64,000 bases of DNA from Ignelater luminosus (lineage: Eukaryota; Arthropoda; Insecta; Coleoptera; Elateridae). Every line of letters begins with the position of its first letter. The first letter of the stretch is position 1. This document shows, in pieces, positions 22,054 to 35,079 of this stretch. A program made the translations under genes and the position numbers. The notes beneath the pieces were generated by a model. That model made no database searches, had not been told where the DNA came from, and was given only the letters and a program-made list of their open reading frames with translations. The stretch covers positions 16,612 to 80,611 of the forward strand of contig VTPC01091010.1 in the NCBI GenBank assembly GCA_011009095.1. Direction: 5' to 3'.

Positions 22054-24793
22054 GTAAGTCAACCTTAATATCATATAGTTTCATAGCAAGCCATGAATTT
22101 TATAAGATAATTTATTATATTTTAAACAAGAAGTAAAAATAATTGTTGTTACATATTAATTTTAAAAACTGTAAATGTTCCAGTATATCCACTTAAACAG
22201 TAGCATAGGTTCTTCTAGTGTTTCTAGTATGAAATCTTTAAAATTTAATTTTCTCTTAATATTGTGTCTCACTCTTTAAAAATAGTTTCTGAAGAGTTTT
22301 ATGTAACAATAAGAAATTAGCAGTTTCTGTATGAATTTGTTATAATCATTAGAAACAGATAAATGCAAGAGAGATTTTAGCATAATGATAATTCAGAAAG
22401 CTGTAACATCTTAACGATTTTCTTCATATCTTTGACCAAAAAAACATGCTTTCTAATTCAATGCATTCTTTTTTTGGAGCATCCTGTATTTATTTAATAA
22501 TAAATCTTTCCACATTAGGTTACAATAAAAGTTACGAATTCTTTATTAAATAAACAGAAATAAATTAACAATAGTATTGAAGCAGGCATCAAAAAACAAT
22601 TTTGATAGCTTTCGACAATTCATCAAATATGAATTTGTTTCAGAACAAGACATTTTTACCAAGAGGTGTTTTGCGCAAGCAGCCTAGTAACTGAACAGAA
22701 CTGAATTAAAAAGAGAAAAATGTAAACCCAAATAATAATTGCCTTTACTAACATAAAAATAATAACAATAATACTAATAACTGAAAATAATACAAACAAA
22801 AAATAAAACTCATTAGTTATTTAATGTAACCAAGAGGCCATAGAGAGAAATCAAATATAAAAAAAGGGAAACTGTAGAAACACAATTTTATCTGGCTTAA
22901 TTTATATTATAAAAAAGAGACTAAAAAGCAAGTAAAATATTGACTTGTGTTCTAGAAACTAGAAATTATAACGATTTACATACCTACACACTAATTAGTT
23001 TCAAGTAAAACACAACCAAATAAAAAGAACATCCTGTAGGTTACTGTCTATAATACTTTTAAATCGCTAAGAATGTTTGCTGTTCTTAAAAACTGTTAAT
23101 ACAATTTCCTGAGTTAAACTTAAAAGATTCAAGTGTAAAAATTGTAAACTGTTACATTTTTTTACAACTGCAAAATAGCTCATATACACAAAAACATTTA
23201 AAAAAAACATTTGATTGTATGTATAAAATGAATCAAATCATAATGGAAACCCTTTTTGTGGATGGAAAAATGTGTTTAGCGAAATTTCCGGCTGTTATTA
23301 ATTGCTAATTGAGCGCAAATGTGCGGAATGGGGTAGTAAAATTGGTTTCCCTGAATCAGTATCAGGTTAAGTGACCACCAGTCAAATTACAATTAGGGTT
23401 GAACTGAACGAGTTTATTACTGCATTTAGGTCTTGTTACAAATAATTCAATTTTGCCTCTTTGTTATTTGATATTTTACATAAACATGTTAAACAAATAT
23501 ATTCAACATCTAGATAAAAGAATAATTATTATAAAAAGTTTAAACAAAAAAGTGTTTCACTTTGCAACTTAAAACAAAAAACAAACATTAAATCATACTT
23601 TGAGGATAATATGTAAAATGCAAAATAATAATTCATTAAACATTTCATTTGCATAAATATAAACTTTGAAGTGCTCCAATTCTATTAAGTTGGTCGGTTG
23701 TGAGTTGTGTCATTCCTATTTTAGTATGCAAAGGTTATCACTTGGTTGATGACCGCAAGTGGAATCCCGACATGTAAAAAACTTGTTTTTAAGTTTACTT
23801 TTGCACTTTGAATTATTCATTACTTTACGAAAATCCTGTTTGTATACAAATTTTGTAGACAACTCGACCATGTGTTTAATTTTCTTTAAAACATTGCATA
23901 GCATCATAATAACTGTTTTTGTATTACATTCAAAGCATTTGAAAGTCAAGGAATTCATTTTTATGAATTACAAAATTTACAATTTGAATTTTGATATTTA
24001 CTAAAGACTACTCAAAAAAGACAATAAAACTTACCGCTTCCAGCATTCATTCAATGATTTCGATTCCATCAATTAGGTTGGTTGATTTCAGTTGACGACT
24101 TCCATAACTGTTAAAACAAAGTGATGTTGAATTGTCACATCAAGCAATTTAAAATAAAGTCATCCTCAGCAGTCAGTGGAATTAAATTCATGTCACATTG
24201 TTTCATTCGATGACATGATAGATTTTTTAGAAATTTGTAAGACTTATTTTTACTAATCGCAAAAATAATCCTTCAAGTTTTAAAAATCTATCATTTGCTA
24301 ATAACATATTGAATAAAATAATTGACATGGATTTATTTTCATGGACCACTGTTAATAAAGTTAATAAAAAGAAATTATTAAAAACAGATACATTTTAATA
24401 CATAACCTGATCATTATGAATGATATTCTAATTGATTTAATCTCGTAAATAACATCATCGAACAACTTTAGTGACACAATTAAAAGTGTTAGGTACCAAT
24501 ACAAATAAATAATCTTCACGAAATATAAAATTTAAATTAAAATTTAGTAAATGTAATAACAGATTGAAATAGATTTCTCATTAATGTCACTGCCGTTGCT
24601 ACAAAATGAATGTGTTGCAATAACCTGTTGAATATTTGTACATATTCCAAATGCATTCATCAGTTGTAATCAGACTGGTAATATGACAATTGATGCTCCC
24701 AGTTGCAATCACTCAACAACACTTTCAATTTTTTTCTAACCTCATTAGGCATGCGATACCTAATTTTAATGCAATAAAATAATCAAAGAAATA
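22054..24793 (+). other. Start of the long intron after exon B
   Basis: AT-rich intronic sequence. TCCTGTA motifs at about 22487 and 23033 resemble damaged element termini. Open frames on both strands at 23716-24004 are shadows of each other and show no known motif. No exon with matching splice sites and composition was found. Confidence 0.5.
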
Positions 24794-25700
24794 TATTGTT
24801 TATCGTTTATACCCCTTTTTAAGCCAAATCAAAAACGATACTAATATTATTATTACTATTATTAATTAAATTTTCTTAAAATACGTTGGAAGTTTGTATT
24901 TGACCACTAAAACAAAAAAAAGATAATGGCGGAAGGCGCGAATGTAGGAGTGTTATTTAATTTGACATAAAAAGAAGAAAATTCCCATTTTATTCCACAT
25001 TTAAATATTTAATTAGTGGAATGATCACTTTAAATCACCTACTACTGGTGGTATCAAACATTAATTATAACCGATGATTGAAATAAATGCAGAATAATTT
25101 GGTGAAATGTCATTTCGATCATAGTATCACATTTTAACTAATATCCGCAATATTTTGTTTTGTTGTTTCTTCGAACTAATTATTTATTGTTTATACTCTT
25201 TTTTTAATGCTAGATCAAAATCAATATCAACAATATTAATTGTCTTACCATTTCCAATCGCGGGCGATCTTCGATTGTTCTTTCTTGACCGCTAAACAAA
25301 ACACAAATGGCGGATGATCGCGAAGATATGTACACGTGATAACGTAATTTTTATCATAAAAATTAAAAGTTTATAATTTTATTCCAGACTTAATTATTTA
25401 ATTAGTAGAATGATCACTTTAAAATCACTTGGTACCGTTTCCAAATATTAATTACAATCGATTATTGAAATAAATGCAGAATCATTTTAGCTAATCCCGC
25501 GATTTGACGGGCGTCATTTGTAATTTATTGTAATTGTGCTCTGATTTTTAAACATGATATCCCTAATAATCGAAGATTCTTTTATTTCAATTATCTATTG
25601 TTTATACACTTTTTCTAAGAAAAAAAAGTATTTAAACATTAATTAAGCTTTCTAACCCCCTGTTTTTTTTCACGGGCGACAATCACTTGTTCCTTCTTCT
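24794..25700 (+). repeat. Tandem duplication, about 390-410 bp units, 2.3 copies, with ATGGCGGA motifs
   Basis: TATTGTTTAT starts each copy at 24794, 25185 and 25596. Copies 1 and 2 share TTGACC.CTAAA followed by AATGGCGGA and CGCGAA (24925 and 25306), and then AATTAGT.GAATGATCACTTT (about 25012 and 25401) and GAAATAAATGCAGAAT. Copy 3 is partial, keeping CGGGCGA and ACGCGAAA. GCCAT within ATGGCGG is the core of Pho/YY1 sites, common near insect promoters and Polycomb elements. Each ATG opens only a short frame (14 and 11 codons). The block is GC-richer than the intron. Regulatory function is a guess; the duplication itself is visible. Confidence 0.65.
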
Positions 25701-28700
25701 ACCCACCAACGCGAAAAGGAATAGTTCAAGACGTGAGGGTACCAAGTCGTTTTATCCCCCACCACCACTATAATGAAGTTGGTTTCATTTATGCAACATT
25801 TGAAAAATTAATTATTTAAAAAAAATATTACAAATTTAAGAAAACCACGTTTCGAGGATTATATTAAAAAAATAAGAAAATAATTTTAGTTTAGCCAAGA
25901 GATTGGTGGTAAATAGGGTATTGATAATTTAATTGTAAAACTTTAATATACTTATGTTCCCGTGATAAATGTACATTTTATTTTTTATTGGTAGTTGTTC
26001 TAAAAAGGAAGCTGTTATTGGCGCCAATTTAAATATGCCTCAAAAATTTTTATTCATTTATCTTCAAAGATTTAAAATAAATCGAAGTTTTAGAACCATA
26101 GTAATGTAACTACAAAATTGGCATTTCAGGAAAGTTAAGTATCTATTGTGTGTGTGAAGATTATTCTTAATTTAGTTATAAAATATGAAGGAGTACAGCT
26201 GCCAATTACCTTGTACTAATGTGTAAAAAGCAAAAATATATGCCATTTTTGATCTTTATGATTTTTTATGATTATGATTTTAATTATACCTTCTGTACAT
26301 CTCTAAACAAAAATTGACAAACCGTAGAAAAAAAGCTGTATGTTTATCTGAAAAATATTTTTAATACACGATAATGGTTTAAAAAGACGTTTAACTAATA
26401 TGAAGCTTAAAAGTCTTCATTTTAGGAATACTCTCTTTATAAAGCTTCATCAGATTTTTGTATTTTCCCTGCTGTTTGTGCAAGCCCTAGTTTTTTTTCC
26501 TTTTTGTAATATTTAGTGCTGGAAAAAGACAATGAAAAACAGATTTGTTCGTAATAATGTTGATATCGTGAAGTACAAAACTATTTCAAGCAATCTTTTA
26601 CAACGAATGGGTAGTTAAGAAAGGAATTTTTCAGTCTAAATATAGTAAACGGACCAGTGGCTGGAGAGTGTCACTAAATTATTTTCCTGTAAAATACTCC
26701 CTTCCAGGTCAGAAATTTACAATTTAGGGTAAAGCCTATACTTGTGTATATCTGTCACTTTTTAAAAAATTCTAAGGAAAGGGACAACGGGGTAATTTAT
26801 AATGATTTTGTGAAAGTCCAGAGGGTAACGTTGCAGATAGTTCGTACTGTTTGTATTTATACAATAAAAGCCTCTCAAAATGTAACATTTGTTTATTTTT
26901 ATAGCTACCAAATACGAAAGATTTTTACGAAGGTCGAAATAGAAAATAAGTTGTAACCTCTTAAATTTATAGACATAATAAAAAAACGGTCAGTACAAAA
27001 TATAAAAATCTTCAAAGTCCAAAAAGAGGGCTTGCATTTAATTTAGATGTTTTTTAGATTTTAGGGGAAACACGAACGAAAGAAAGTGATTTTTAATAAC
27101 GCCACATTAGCAAATAATTATTATGCGCAATACAGCCACATCCTGCGAAAAAAATTTTTTTAAATAACATCTACTTAACCAAGTCCTGCAATAATCAGAG
27201 TTTTGTTTCTAAGATTATTAAATGAATAAAATTATTTTTTGAACATTGAACACTTTATGGCCGTATTAAACGGAAAGTTTAACCAACAGTAGCTGAAAAC
27301 CGATAAACCAAGAACGTTTTAGAAGTTGGGATTCCAAAAAAATTCCAACAGGTTATCTAAATTAATCCTAAAGGAATCCATAAGAACGTAATTGCTCTTA
27401 CAGTGTGCTCTAGGTACTTAATAATTTGCTCGAGCCTGAATGACTTAAAAGTGGTAATAAGTTACCGTGACTGTAAACACTGTTACGCAAGTTGTATCTC
27501 TGTTATTATCAAAGTTTACTTTTCCGTTCTATCGACATTCATTTCCTAGCGTAATTGTATATCTGACTCCTAGAGTATCTCGAAACAAAAATTTGTTGGT
27601 TCTGAACCCTCGAATAGTTCACGTTAAACATTTGTAGTCGGAAAAAATGAAATCACGTTTGAAACATTAACAAATGAGAATCAAACTTGGGTTAGTTATT
27701 TTAACTACATAGGTATATGGTGGTAAACATGCATTAATCGTACATAATGTACAGGCAAGTTTGTTATTTTGAAAAGGAGCACGTCTGTTCTCATTGTTTT
27801 TCTTTTATAAAATTCCTGGTATTGTATAATATCTAGTGGGAACTCTCGAAATAGTCAAAACAATTATAGGGATATGCTACTAATTGTGAAAGATATGTTT
27901 ACACCAGAGAAATTATGGGAGACGCACAGGACCGTATTTAGCAGATTCTAAATTCTGTAATTATAACTTTTATATGCATATCCTACTCGTTATCATACAT
28001 TTACATGTTGAATAGTAAGATTAGTTAATTAAATAGGGAGCTATTGAAATTTCGTTTTTGTTTCGTGCACATTAAATAAAAGAAAAGAAGAGAGAACAAA
28101 ACAATATTTTTCAAATGCATCTGAAATACGGAAAGGGAAATTGCAATGCATTCTTATGTTATGATAAACAGTTGCGTAACTGCGCGATATAATTACAGAG
28201 TTCTTGACCTTCATCGTCGTAGACACCACGTGTTTTTGTAGTGAGTGGGGTGTAAAGGGACCGTCAGATTGTTTGGTGGGGGGACCACCTTTGGGGCAGG
28301 GATTACCTACAATTATGCATGAAATGATTTCTTAATTAGTCCGTCGGCAGGTACGGTTGAGAACTGTATTGTTTTCAATTTCATCGGTTAATCTCGTTAG
28401 TATTATCCATACAATCTCCGACATACTTTTGCGGTGTTTAATCACACTATCAACCGTAAATTATAAATTATCATGCGTCGTAAATATATCATACCTCGTT
28501 GGTTTTATCCCTACTATGTAAGTTTTTAAAAATTTTTTTGAACTTTTAATATTGGATGTATCGAATTCAAAAATTTTTTAACGAATCCCTGTGATTTATA
28601 TTTCAGTTTCATTTGGCGTTATAAATTTTATAATACGATTCTTTATCTATATCCTCCCCTGTTTGAATTATTCTTTTATTTAGATTTTTGTCTGAATTCA

Positions 28701-30130
28701 CTTCATTACAATTTTGTTTATGAATCATTTATTCATAGGTAATCAACTGAAAATCAGAACGTTGTTTATTTAATGAGTTCCTGAAGATATTAGAAAATTA
28801 AAACGAGTACAGCTTTTAAAGCCTTTTATGCAGAACTGAATCTTGAAATCTTAATGAATTTTTCTTTGTCCTTTGGAAAAAGATCAGTTTGGGTACACGA
28901 AACTTTGGTCGCATAAACTATTAATAAATCATATCAATTAAATCACTGTTTGGAATTATCGTTATCGCTTATAAACAGAAACATGCAGTTATTTGTAAAA
29001 TACAAAACAAGTTTCTTTTGTATTGTCCAGTTCTAAGTCTAACTGCTTGATCCTTGTTATTGAAAACAACTTAGTAACTGTTCAAAGAACACTTTTAAAT
29101 CAAAACACGCTTGCCGTACAAAAATATTGTGCTGGTTGTATAACAATTTTTTATTGTGTGCATATTTTAAATATGGTTCAATTATGATTCTGTGGGAAAA
29201 AGTTGAGTTGGGAATGTTTACGATATGGGTCCAAATACACTGCGTATACCTATTAAAGGAAACGGTTGATTTTTGGTGGAAGTTCTAGTCTTAGCAAGGT
29301 GAAGAATCAATAAAAACAAAGGGTAGTTCACTTCCATTAATTCTCGCAAATTTATACAAGACTGAACGTATGGGATAAAAACCGATTCGAAAACGAATAC
29401 AGTCGTCATGGGTCTGCCAATACTCAATATTATTTTGTTTTGTTAAAGATCGCTTTCTTCGAAACGCAGTATGCGTAACACATGTGGTTCAATAACTTGA
29501 CCTGTTTTGGGGGAACCTCATAAATTCATAATTTATGTTACCATTAGTTCTGAACTTTAGTTTTAAAAATTAACAAAATGAAACGAAAACAGCTTTTGTA
29601 ATTCTTAACCACATAAAATCAACAGAACATAATTCTAAATGTAATAAGAGAATCTAAAATGTAAACGAGCACAATTATATATTTTAAACAAAAGAGGATA
29701 AATATCAAAAGGTAAACAGTGAGGGTTACATACAGCTTAAATTACAATAAATTTTGAAAAAAAAACCAATTATATTCCAACACTAGGTTTTATAAGCTGC
29801 TGTACGATTTGTTGCATGAATTTTTTCAGTTTGTGGTATTTATGTATTTACTTTCCTTGTAGTATCCGATTTTTGATCTGCTTCTTGGCTATGCTTGCTA
29901 TTGATATTTACTTGTTCTTGCTTGTTGTTATATATTCGTGGATTGAAGAAATGAGATTTTTACCTTGAACTTCTCTACTCTGACACTTACTTACTAATTC
30001 ACAAGAATATACAGTATGTTGTGTTGTAAGTAAGTACAATTTAATTTGTTCTGTGCGAAAGATACAAACATGATTTTTGGGACACAGAATCTCTTTCATA
30101 GTAACTATTAAAAGCTGCAATACTAATAAG
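25701..30130 (+). other. Intronic sequence, no gene recognised
   Basis: AT-rich. A GC-richer patch at about 28230-28310 (GTGGGGGGACCACCTTTGGG) is the only compositional break. A short frame MRRKYIIPRWFYPYY at 28473-28517 ends at a good donor GTAAGTTTT, but nothing else supports it. Other open frames lack motifs. Confidence 0.5.
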
Positions 30131-30498
30131 TTACTACGACCAAAAAAATTCCTGAATTTTTAGAAAAACATAGCGGTGATGGCAAAACCGAGTCCAGCGA
30201 TGTGTAAGAACCTCAAATCTCAAATATGAACTCAACATGTTCACCATTACAGCTTTTATACGATTGTCAATATTTATTTTATTCACTTGAATTGCATTTA
30301 GCTGTTACTAAGAAATAATAAAGCATTTGTTTTATGGAATTTTGTGGTCAATAATAGTATGAAAGCTGTAAAAATAAGACATTTTGAGTTCATATTTGAG
30401 ACTTGGGGTTTTTACACATCTCTGGACGCGACTTTGCTTCTAAGAAAATCACTGATATGTCTTTCTAAAAATTATAAAATTCTTTTGGCCGTAATAAC
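30131..30498. mobile_element. 368-bp foldback MITE
   Basis: Left arm 30131-30260 and right arm about 30355-30498 are inverted copies. The ends are TTACTACGACCAAAA and, inverted, TTATTACGGCCAAAA. Shared inner blocks are GAATTTTTAGAAAAACAT/AATTTTTAGAAAGACAT, TCCAG.GATGTGTAA, and CAAATATGAACTCAA. The loop is about 95 bases. There is no coding capacity and no clear target duplication. Confidence 0.75.
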
Positions 30499-33359
30499 CA
30501 TGTAATATAAACCTAACAGATTAACATTTCAAATTTAATAGCTACTTACAATGCTACACACTATATAAGTAGATAAGACAAAAGTAGATTATATCAATTG
30601 TGCATGTTTTGATGAGTTTTCCCAATTGCAATCGAGCTCTGATAGTTCAATACTACAGAAAACCGAATAAATGTCTTTTAAATCTGTTACTGTGCCAATT
30701 CCATATCTGGTGACAAAGCATTTCTATTGTTCTATCCTTGCTTGCTTTTTAAATAATTTCTTAATTTGGTTCACACTTGGATTCTTGAACTATCAAGACT
30801 CTACTTATTTAGAGAAAATAGAACGGGCAAGTGGACTCGGAAAATAATTTTTACATAAGATAAGCAGGTGCTCATTTGGAAAAAATGATGACGTTAAGTA
30901 CTTGATAGTGGGCACCCCTTGTGATCCAAAAGCTAAATAATTCTGTAAAATGTACAGATTAGCTCGAAGATGAAGTAGAACCTATATTCAATCGATACCA
31001 TTTAAAAGTCCGGTCTGCATTTTGATAGAAAATCAACATCGCTTTGCACCGGGTTTATTTTTTTTAAAGTGTCCCGATCAGTCTGCTCGCCTGGTAAGGT
31101 TTCAAATTCATCTTTCTGCTAAATTAATAAATTGAAAATTTGATATTTATGTATCGTCCACTTTTCCTTCATAAAAGTAAATGGAAAAATATCTTGCTTG
31201 GAAGTATGTATTTACTTGCTTATGGTTTGCAATGGTCAGCAAAAAGTGTCTGATGTATGCTTTAATCGTTCTGTGAATAGAACGATTACAAAAAATAAAA
31301 TAAAGGGACTTTGCCAAAATTTCCCACTTGGATGATTTGCTGTTTGCAGGATATTTTTCGCCGAGTCTTCGACAGCATATCTAATAACTCTAATTTCATA
31401 ACTGCTCATTTGTTTGGTGTTGCTTAATTTCAATCTCAAAATTTAATGTACGTTAAATTCGAGTGAAAATCATGTTTACTGTGCCCTCGAAATGCGTACA
31501 TTTAATTGTGAAAATTGAAATATTTTACCTTTTTTTTATTTTGTTTTTTTTGCATGCTTCAAGGCGCTTTCTTTTGTTTATTGAAGTGGAATTTTTATAT
31601 CCGTAGGTTTATGCGTACATGATTATGTATAGTAATTTTTTTTTTGTATTTGATGTGTAAAATTGTTTCAGGAAGGTTATTTATGCTGCAAGTTAAAACA
31701 AATTGTGTTAAATGTGGTGTAATGATGATAAATTTTGTTTATAAAGGAAAATGTATTAACATTATTAATATGGGAATTAGCTTAAAAACAATTTTTCGAA
31801 TTTCATGAACAGAAATTATTAATTTTCCGGTGTTTTGGTTCTCTTGAGAAATTTTTTTGATCGTTCACTTTTGATGTTAAATTTGCCACCGGGAAGAATT
31901 AAACATAAACTGGATTTGCTTTGTAAAACTTCTTTTTTAAGAACTTTTTAATTCAAATTCTTCAGGTCACTAATTTTCAAATTATATTACATAAAAGTAA
32001 AAACATTTCGAGTGTGAAAAAATAAATTTCTTTGTGGTTTACAGGTAGTAAACATAAAAAGCCCTTTAGTCTGTGGACATAACAAATTAATGTAGCCAAG
32101 TGAAATAATTAAATTGGAATTCACTGACAGATTTTAAGCTTTTATAAATTTCCCGAAAATAAATAAAATATTACAAAACCGACGTTGCTAATTATCAAAC
32201 GTTTATATTTTGTTTGTAGTTATAAAAGAGAGCACTGGAATTGGTGGTCTTTAATTAAAACGAGTTAATTGTATTCCTTCCATTGATGTGGAAAATATCA
32301 ATTCCTGGCAATGAAAACAAATTCAAAACTAGTTACATATTTATTAACATGTATTTACCCTGATTACCATTTAAATTGGTTAGTCATGCTAACACTTCGC
32401 CGATAAAAAAAATTAAGCATGTTTTTCTTTAGCTGCAGGAAATTTATTAGATTATTACACTGTTTATTTGTTTTTCTGCGCTCGTATTTATTAAAGAATG
32501 CATTTATTATTATCGGTTTCTCATATTATAAACGATAATTTCCTGGATAACCTATATTGTAACCATCTGTTTACATGTAATGCAAGAACTTCACTGAAAA
32601 AGTGATTTGTAATAACTTGCAAGAATTCTTTGTAAGGAATAATTATTTTCCACATTACCACTAGACTATGAATATGAATTTAATTATTCCACTTTATGTT
32701 CATGCCATGGAAAAATATTATCGCTTTTAAATTATTGAAATATGTTCGATAACCCCTTGCATAAGCTCGATTAATAAATGTGTGATAAATAATTTTTTAA
32801 TAATTTTAAAAGTCATGATGTAATACAGACAAAACACGAAATTATTATTATATAGAACCAATGGTGTATGAATAAATCGTAATTAATGACAAATTGATTC
32901 TACCATTTAATTGATTTTGCTATCGTACCGGTTGATATTTTAAGTTGGGTATCATAAAAGATTAGAAGTTGAAGGTTTAGATATTATAAAGCTAATATAT
33001 AGGATGTTTACGTTGTAAATAAAATTGTAAGTAAAAATTCATCCCTGCTAAGCTATGCAATGCAATGAATACCAGAAATTTGACTGATTCCCTTTAGGCG
33101 TACTTTGACTAAAAAGTTTAAGCGCCAAGGAAGGTACTAAAATTCAGAAAAACTGATTGAATGGTTTTGGGAAATTACTTGTACTGTTTGCTCCTCTAGA
33201 ACCTTGCGTGTTTAAGGACTAAGCAGTTAATTCTTTTTGCCAAAGAAAATGAGAAAGATTAAAAAAAATTCAAATAAACAATTGTAGATATATTGGAGTA
33301 CATATCAAAAGAATTTCTTTAGATTATAACCATACCGCCTACTAATAAAATATTAATTC
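30499..33359 (+). other. Intronic sequence up to the N gap
   Basis: AT-rich with no recognisable gene. A perfect 10-bp hairpin with a 6-base loop (TAATCGTTCT / AGAACGATTA) sits at 31263-31288. Long T-rich tracts occur at about 31510-31650. Confidence 0.5.
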
Positions 33360-33759
33360 NNNNNNNNNNNNNNNNNNNNNNNNNNNNNNNNNNNNNNNNN
33401 NNNNNNNNNNNNNNNNNNNNNNNNNNNNNNNNNNNNNNNNNNNNNNNNNNNNNNNNNNNNNNNNNNNNNNNNNNNNNNNNNNNNNNNNNNNNNNNNNNNN
33501 NNNNNNNNNNNNNNNNNNNNNNNNNNNNNNNNNNNNNNNNNNNNNNNNNNNNNNNNNNNNNNNNNNNNNNNNNNNNNNNNNNNNNNNNNNNNNNNNNNNN
33601 NNNNNNNNNNNNNNNNNNNNNNNNNNNNNNNNNNNNNNNNNNNNNNNNNNNNNNNNNNNNNNNNNNNNNNNNNNNNNNNNNNNNNNNNNNNNNNNNNNNN
33701 NNNNNNNNNNNNNNNNNNNNNNNNNNNNNNNNNNNNNNNNNNNNNNNNNNNNNNNNNNN
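33360..33759. other. Assembly gap of 400 N
   Basis: The gap lies directly before the satellite-like array, so the missing sequence is probably more of the same repeat; its real length is unknown. Confidence 0.95.
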
Positions 33760-33894
33760 TATAGAAAATATAAAAATTGCCCCTATTTAGACACTCTTGT
33801 CAATAAGAATATTCTATAAAAACAAGCGACCTGGTAGTCTCTAAAATAAACTTTCAATAAGAGTGTCTTTTCCACTCATGTATACAGGAATCGG

Positions 33895-34240
33895 GGCTCC
33901 AACTGGAGGTTGTCGCAGAAATCTATTTCCTTGGTGTGACCAAACGGCAACGACAGCAATATATGGAAAATGAGACGAATTATTTAGTGCAAGGTTCCGC
34001 AAATGTGCTGAAGACGAGTCCTTTCAGAACTATACAAATTAAAAAAACCCAATTTCATTTTTAATCAAACTGCGAGGAAGTGTTTGGACAAATAGAATTC
34101 TTGCACAAAGTTTTGGCCAAGAGATTTGGTGTGACCAAGCGTCTATGAAGACAGTATCTGGAAAGGAAGACTGAACGATAGGGCTTCCAGCAAACTTTCT
34201 GGTTGCTGAAAGCGAATTAAGTGAATAAATTCTTTTATAA
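33895..34240 (+). repeat. Satellite-like array, block 1 (about 195-bp units)
   Basis: GGTGTGACCAA recurs at 33933 and 34129, 196 bp apart. Each is preceded by a CAAGAGATTT/GAAATCTATTTC-like block and followed by a GAAGACTGAA/GAGACGAATTA block, CTTTCAGAAC and a CAATTTCATTTTTAA.CAAACT segment. Two units are visible, truncated by the gap on the left. No coding frame is conserved between units. Confidence 0.7.
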
Positions 34241-34404
34241 AGTAAATTCCAAGTGATAAAACTAAAGATAAAAGATATGATTCACTATTAAACTGCAACA
34301 CAATGTTTATAAGACGCTTATTGTCAATATCTCCGAGGAGTATATTCTTGAAGTAAGGCCCCAGTGCTTCCGTGGGTAACTAGACAGCACACGTCCATTT
34401 TAGG

Positions 34405-34590
34405 TCCATAGCCATTATCGGTTGCCTACTGGACGTCCACCTATAAACTAATTTCGCGTCCAATCCACGATGTCATCGCTATATGTCTAGTGAACATCCA
34501 TCTGTGGACTAATTTCGGAATGGGTTGTATGCCGTTTGCCCACTGGACTTGTGTAAATCTATAAACTAGTATCGAAAGTTGTATACCAAT
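34405..34590 (+). repeat. Minisatellite, about 60-bp unit, three copies
   Basis: The motif CTACTGGACGTCCACCTATAA then ACTAATTTCG occurs in diverged form three times, with the ACTAATTTCG element at 34447, 34508 and 34565 (spacing 61 and 57). Units share TGGAC/TGAAC, a (C)CATCT/CACCT block and the ACTA..TCG block. It lies between the two satellite blocks. Confidence 0.65.
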
Positions 34591-35079
34591 GTCAATTTAC
34601 AGAAAATTCTCGTACGTGGTAAACAACACAGTTTGCGTTCGCTATTTCGAAATTTGATGGCCTGCTGCATCTTTTCTACTCAACCACTCGCCTTGCATAG
34701 TGCAATTTTGTAACATAATGAATTACAAGATAATTCACATCAACTTGTCTTTTTGCCATACAATACAGAAAATACAGAAAGCCAGAAATCTGTCTTACCG
34801 GGAAGATTTGCACACAATGCAATGTGACGAAGCATGTTAAAGGTTAGACATCTGACTAAGCATTGAGGTAAACCAAGTCAATGATAACTTGCCTAGTAAC
34901 ATGGAGAAAAGTAGTTTGTTTTGCATAATTATAATCTTGGCTATTTTTTAGCTTGACGCTTGACTTCCAAAGTCTAACCAACGAAGAGGCACGGTAGAAT
35001 TTATCGTGCGCACAGTAATGTAAAAAATTTAATCTAAACAATAAATAACAGAAATGTGCGGAATAACTAGAGTTAACTC
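34591..35079. other. Unique sequence between satellite blocks
   Basis: No gene recognised. Near both edges (34215 and 35098) similar GAATTAA.TGAA.AAAT strings occur, so this stretch together with the minisatellite may be an insertion into the satellite array. Confidence 0.35.

Noticed and set aside
20103..22495. Pairing of the CAGGGT end at 20103 with the ATCCTGTA end near 22488 as one transposon
   Set aside because: Exon B would lie inside, the inner sequences do not match and the right terminus lacks the CCCTG form.
28473..28517. Possible small first coding exon (MRRKYIIPRWFYPYY) ending at a GTAAGTTTT donor
   Set aside because: Fifteen codons, no supporting promoter or homology. One donor-like site after a short frame is expected by chance in this much DNA.
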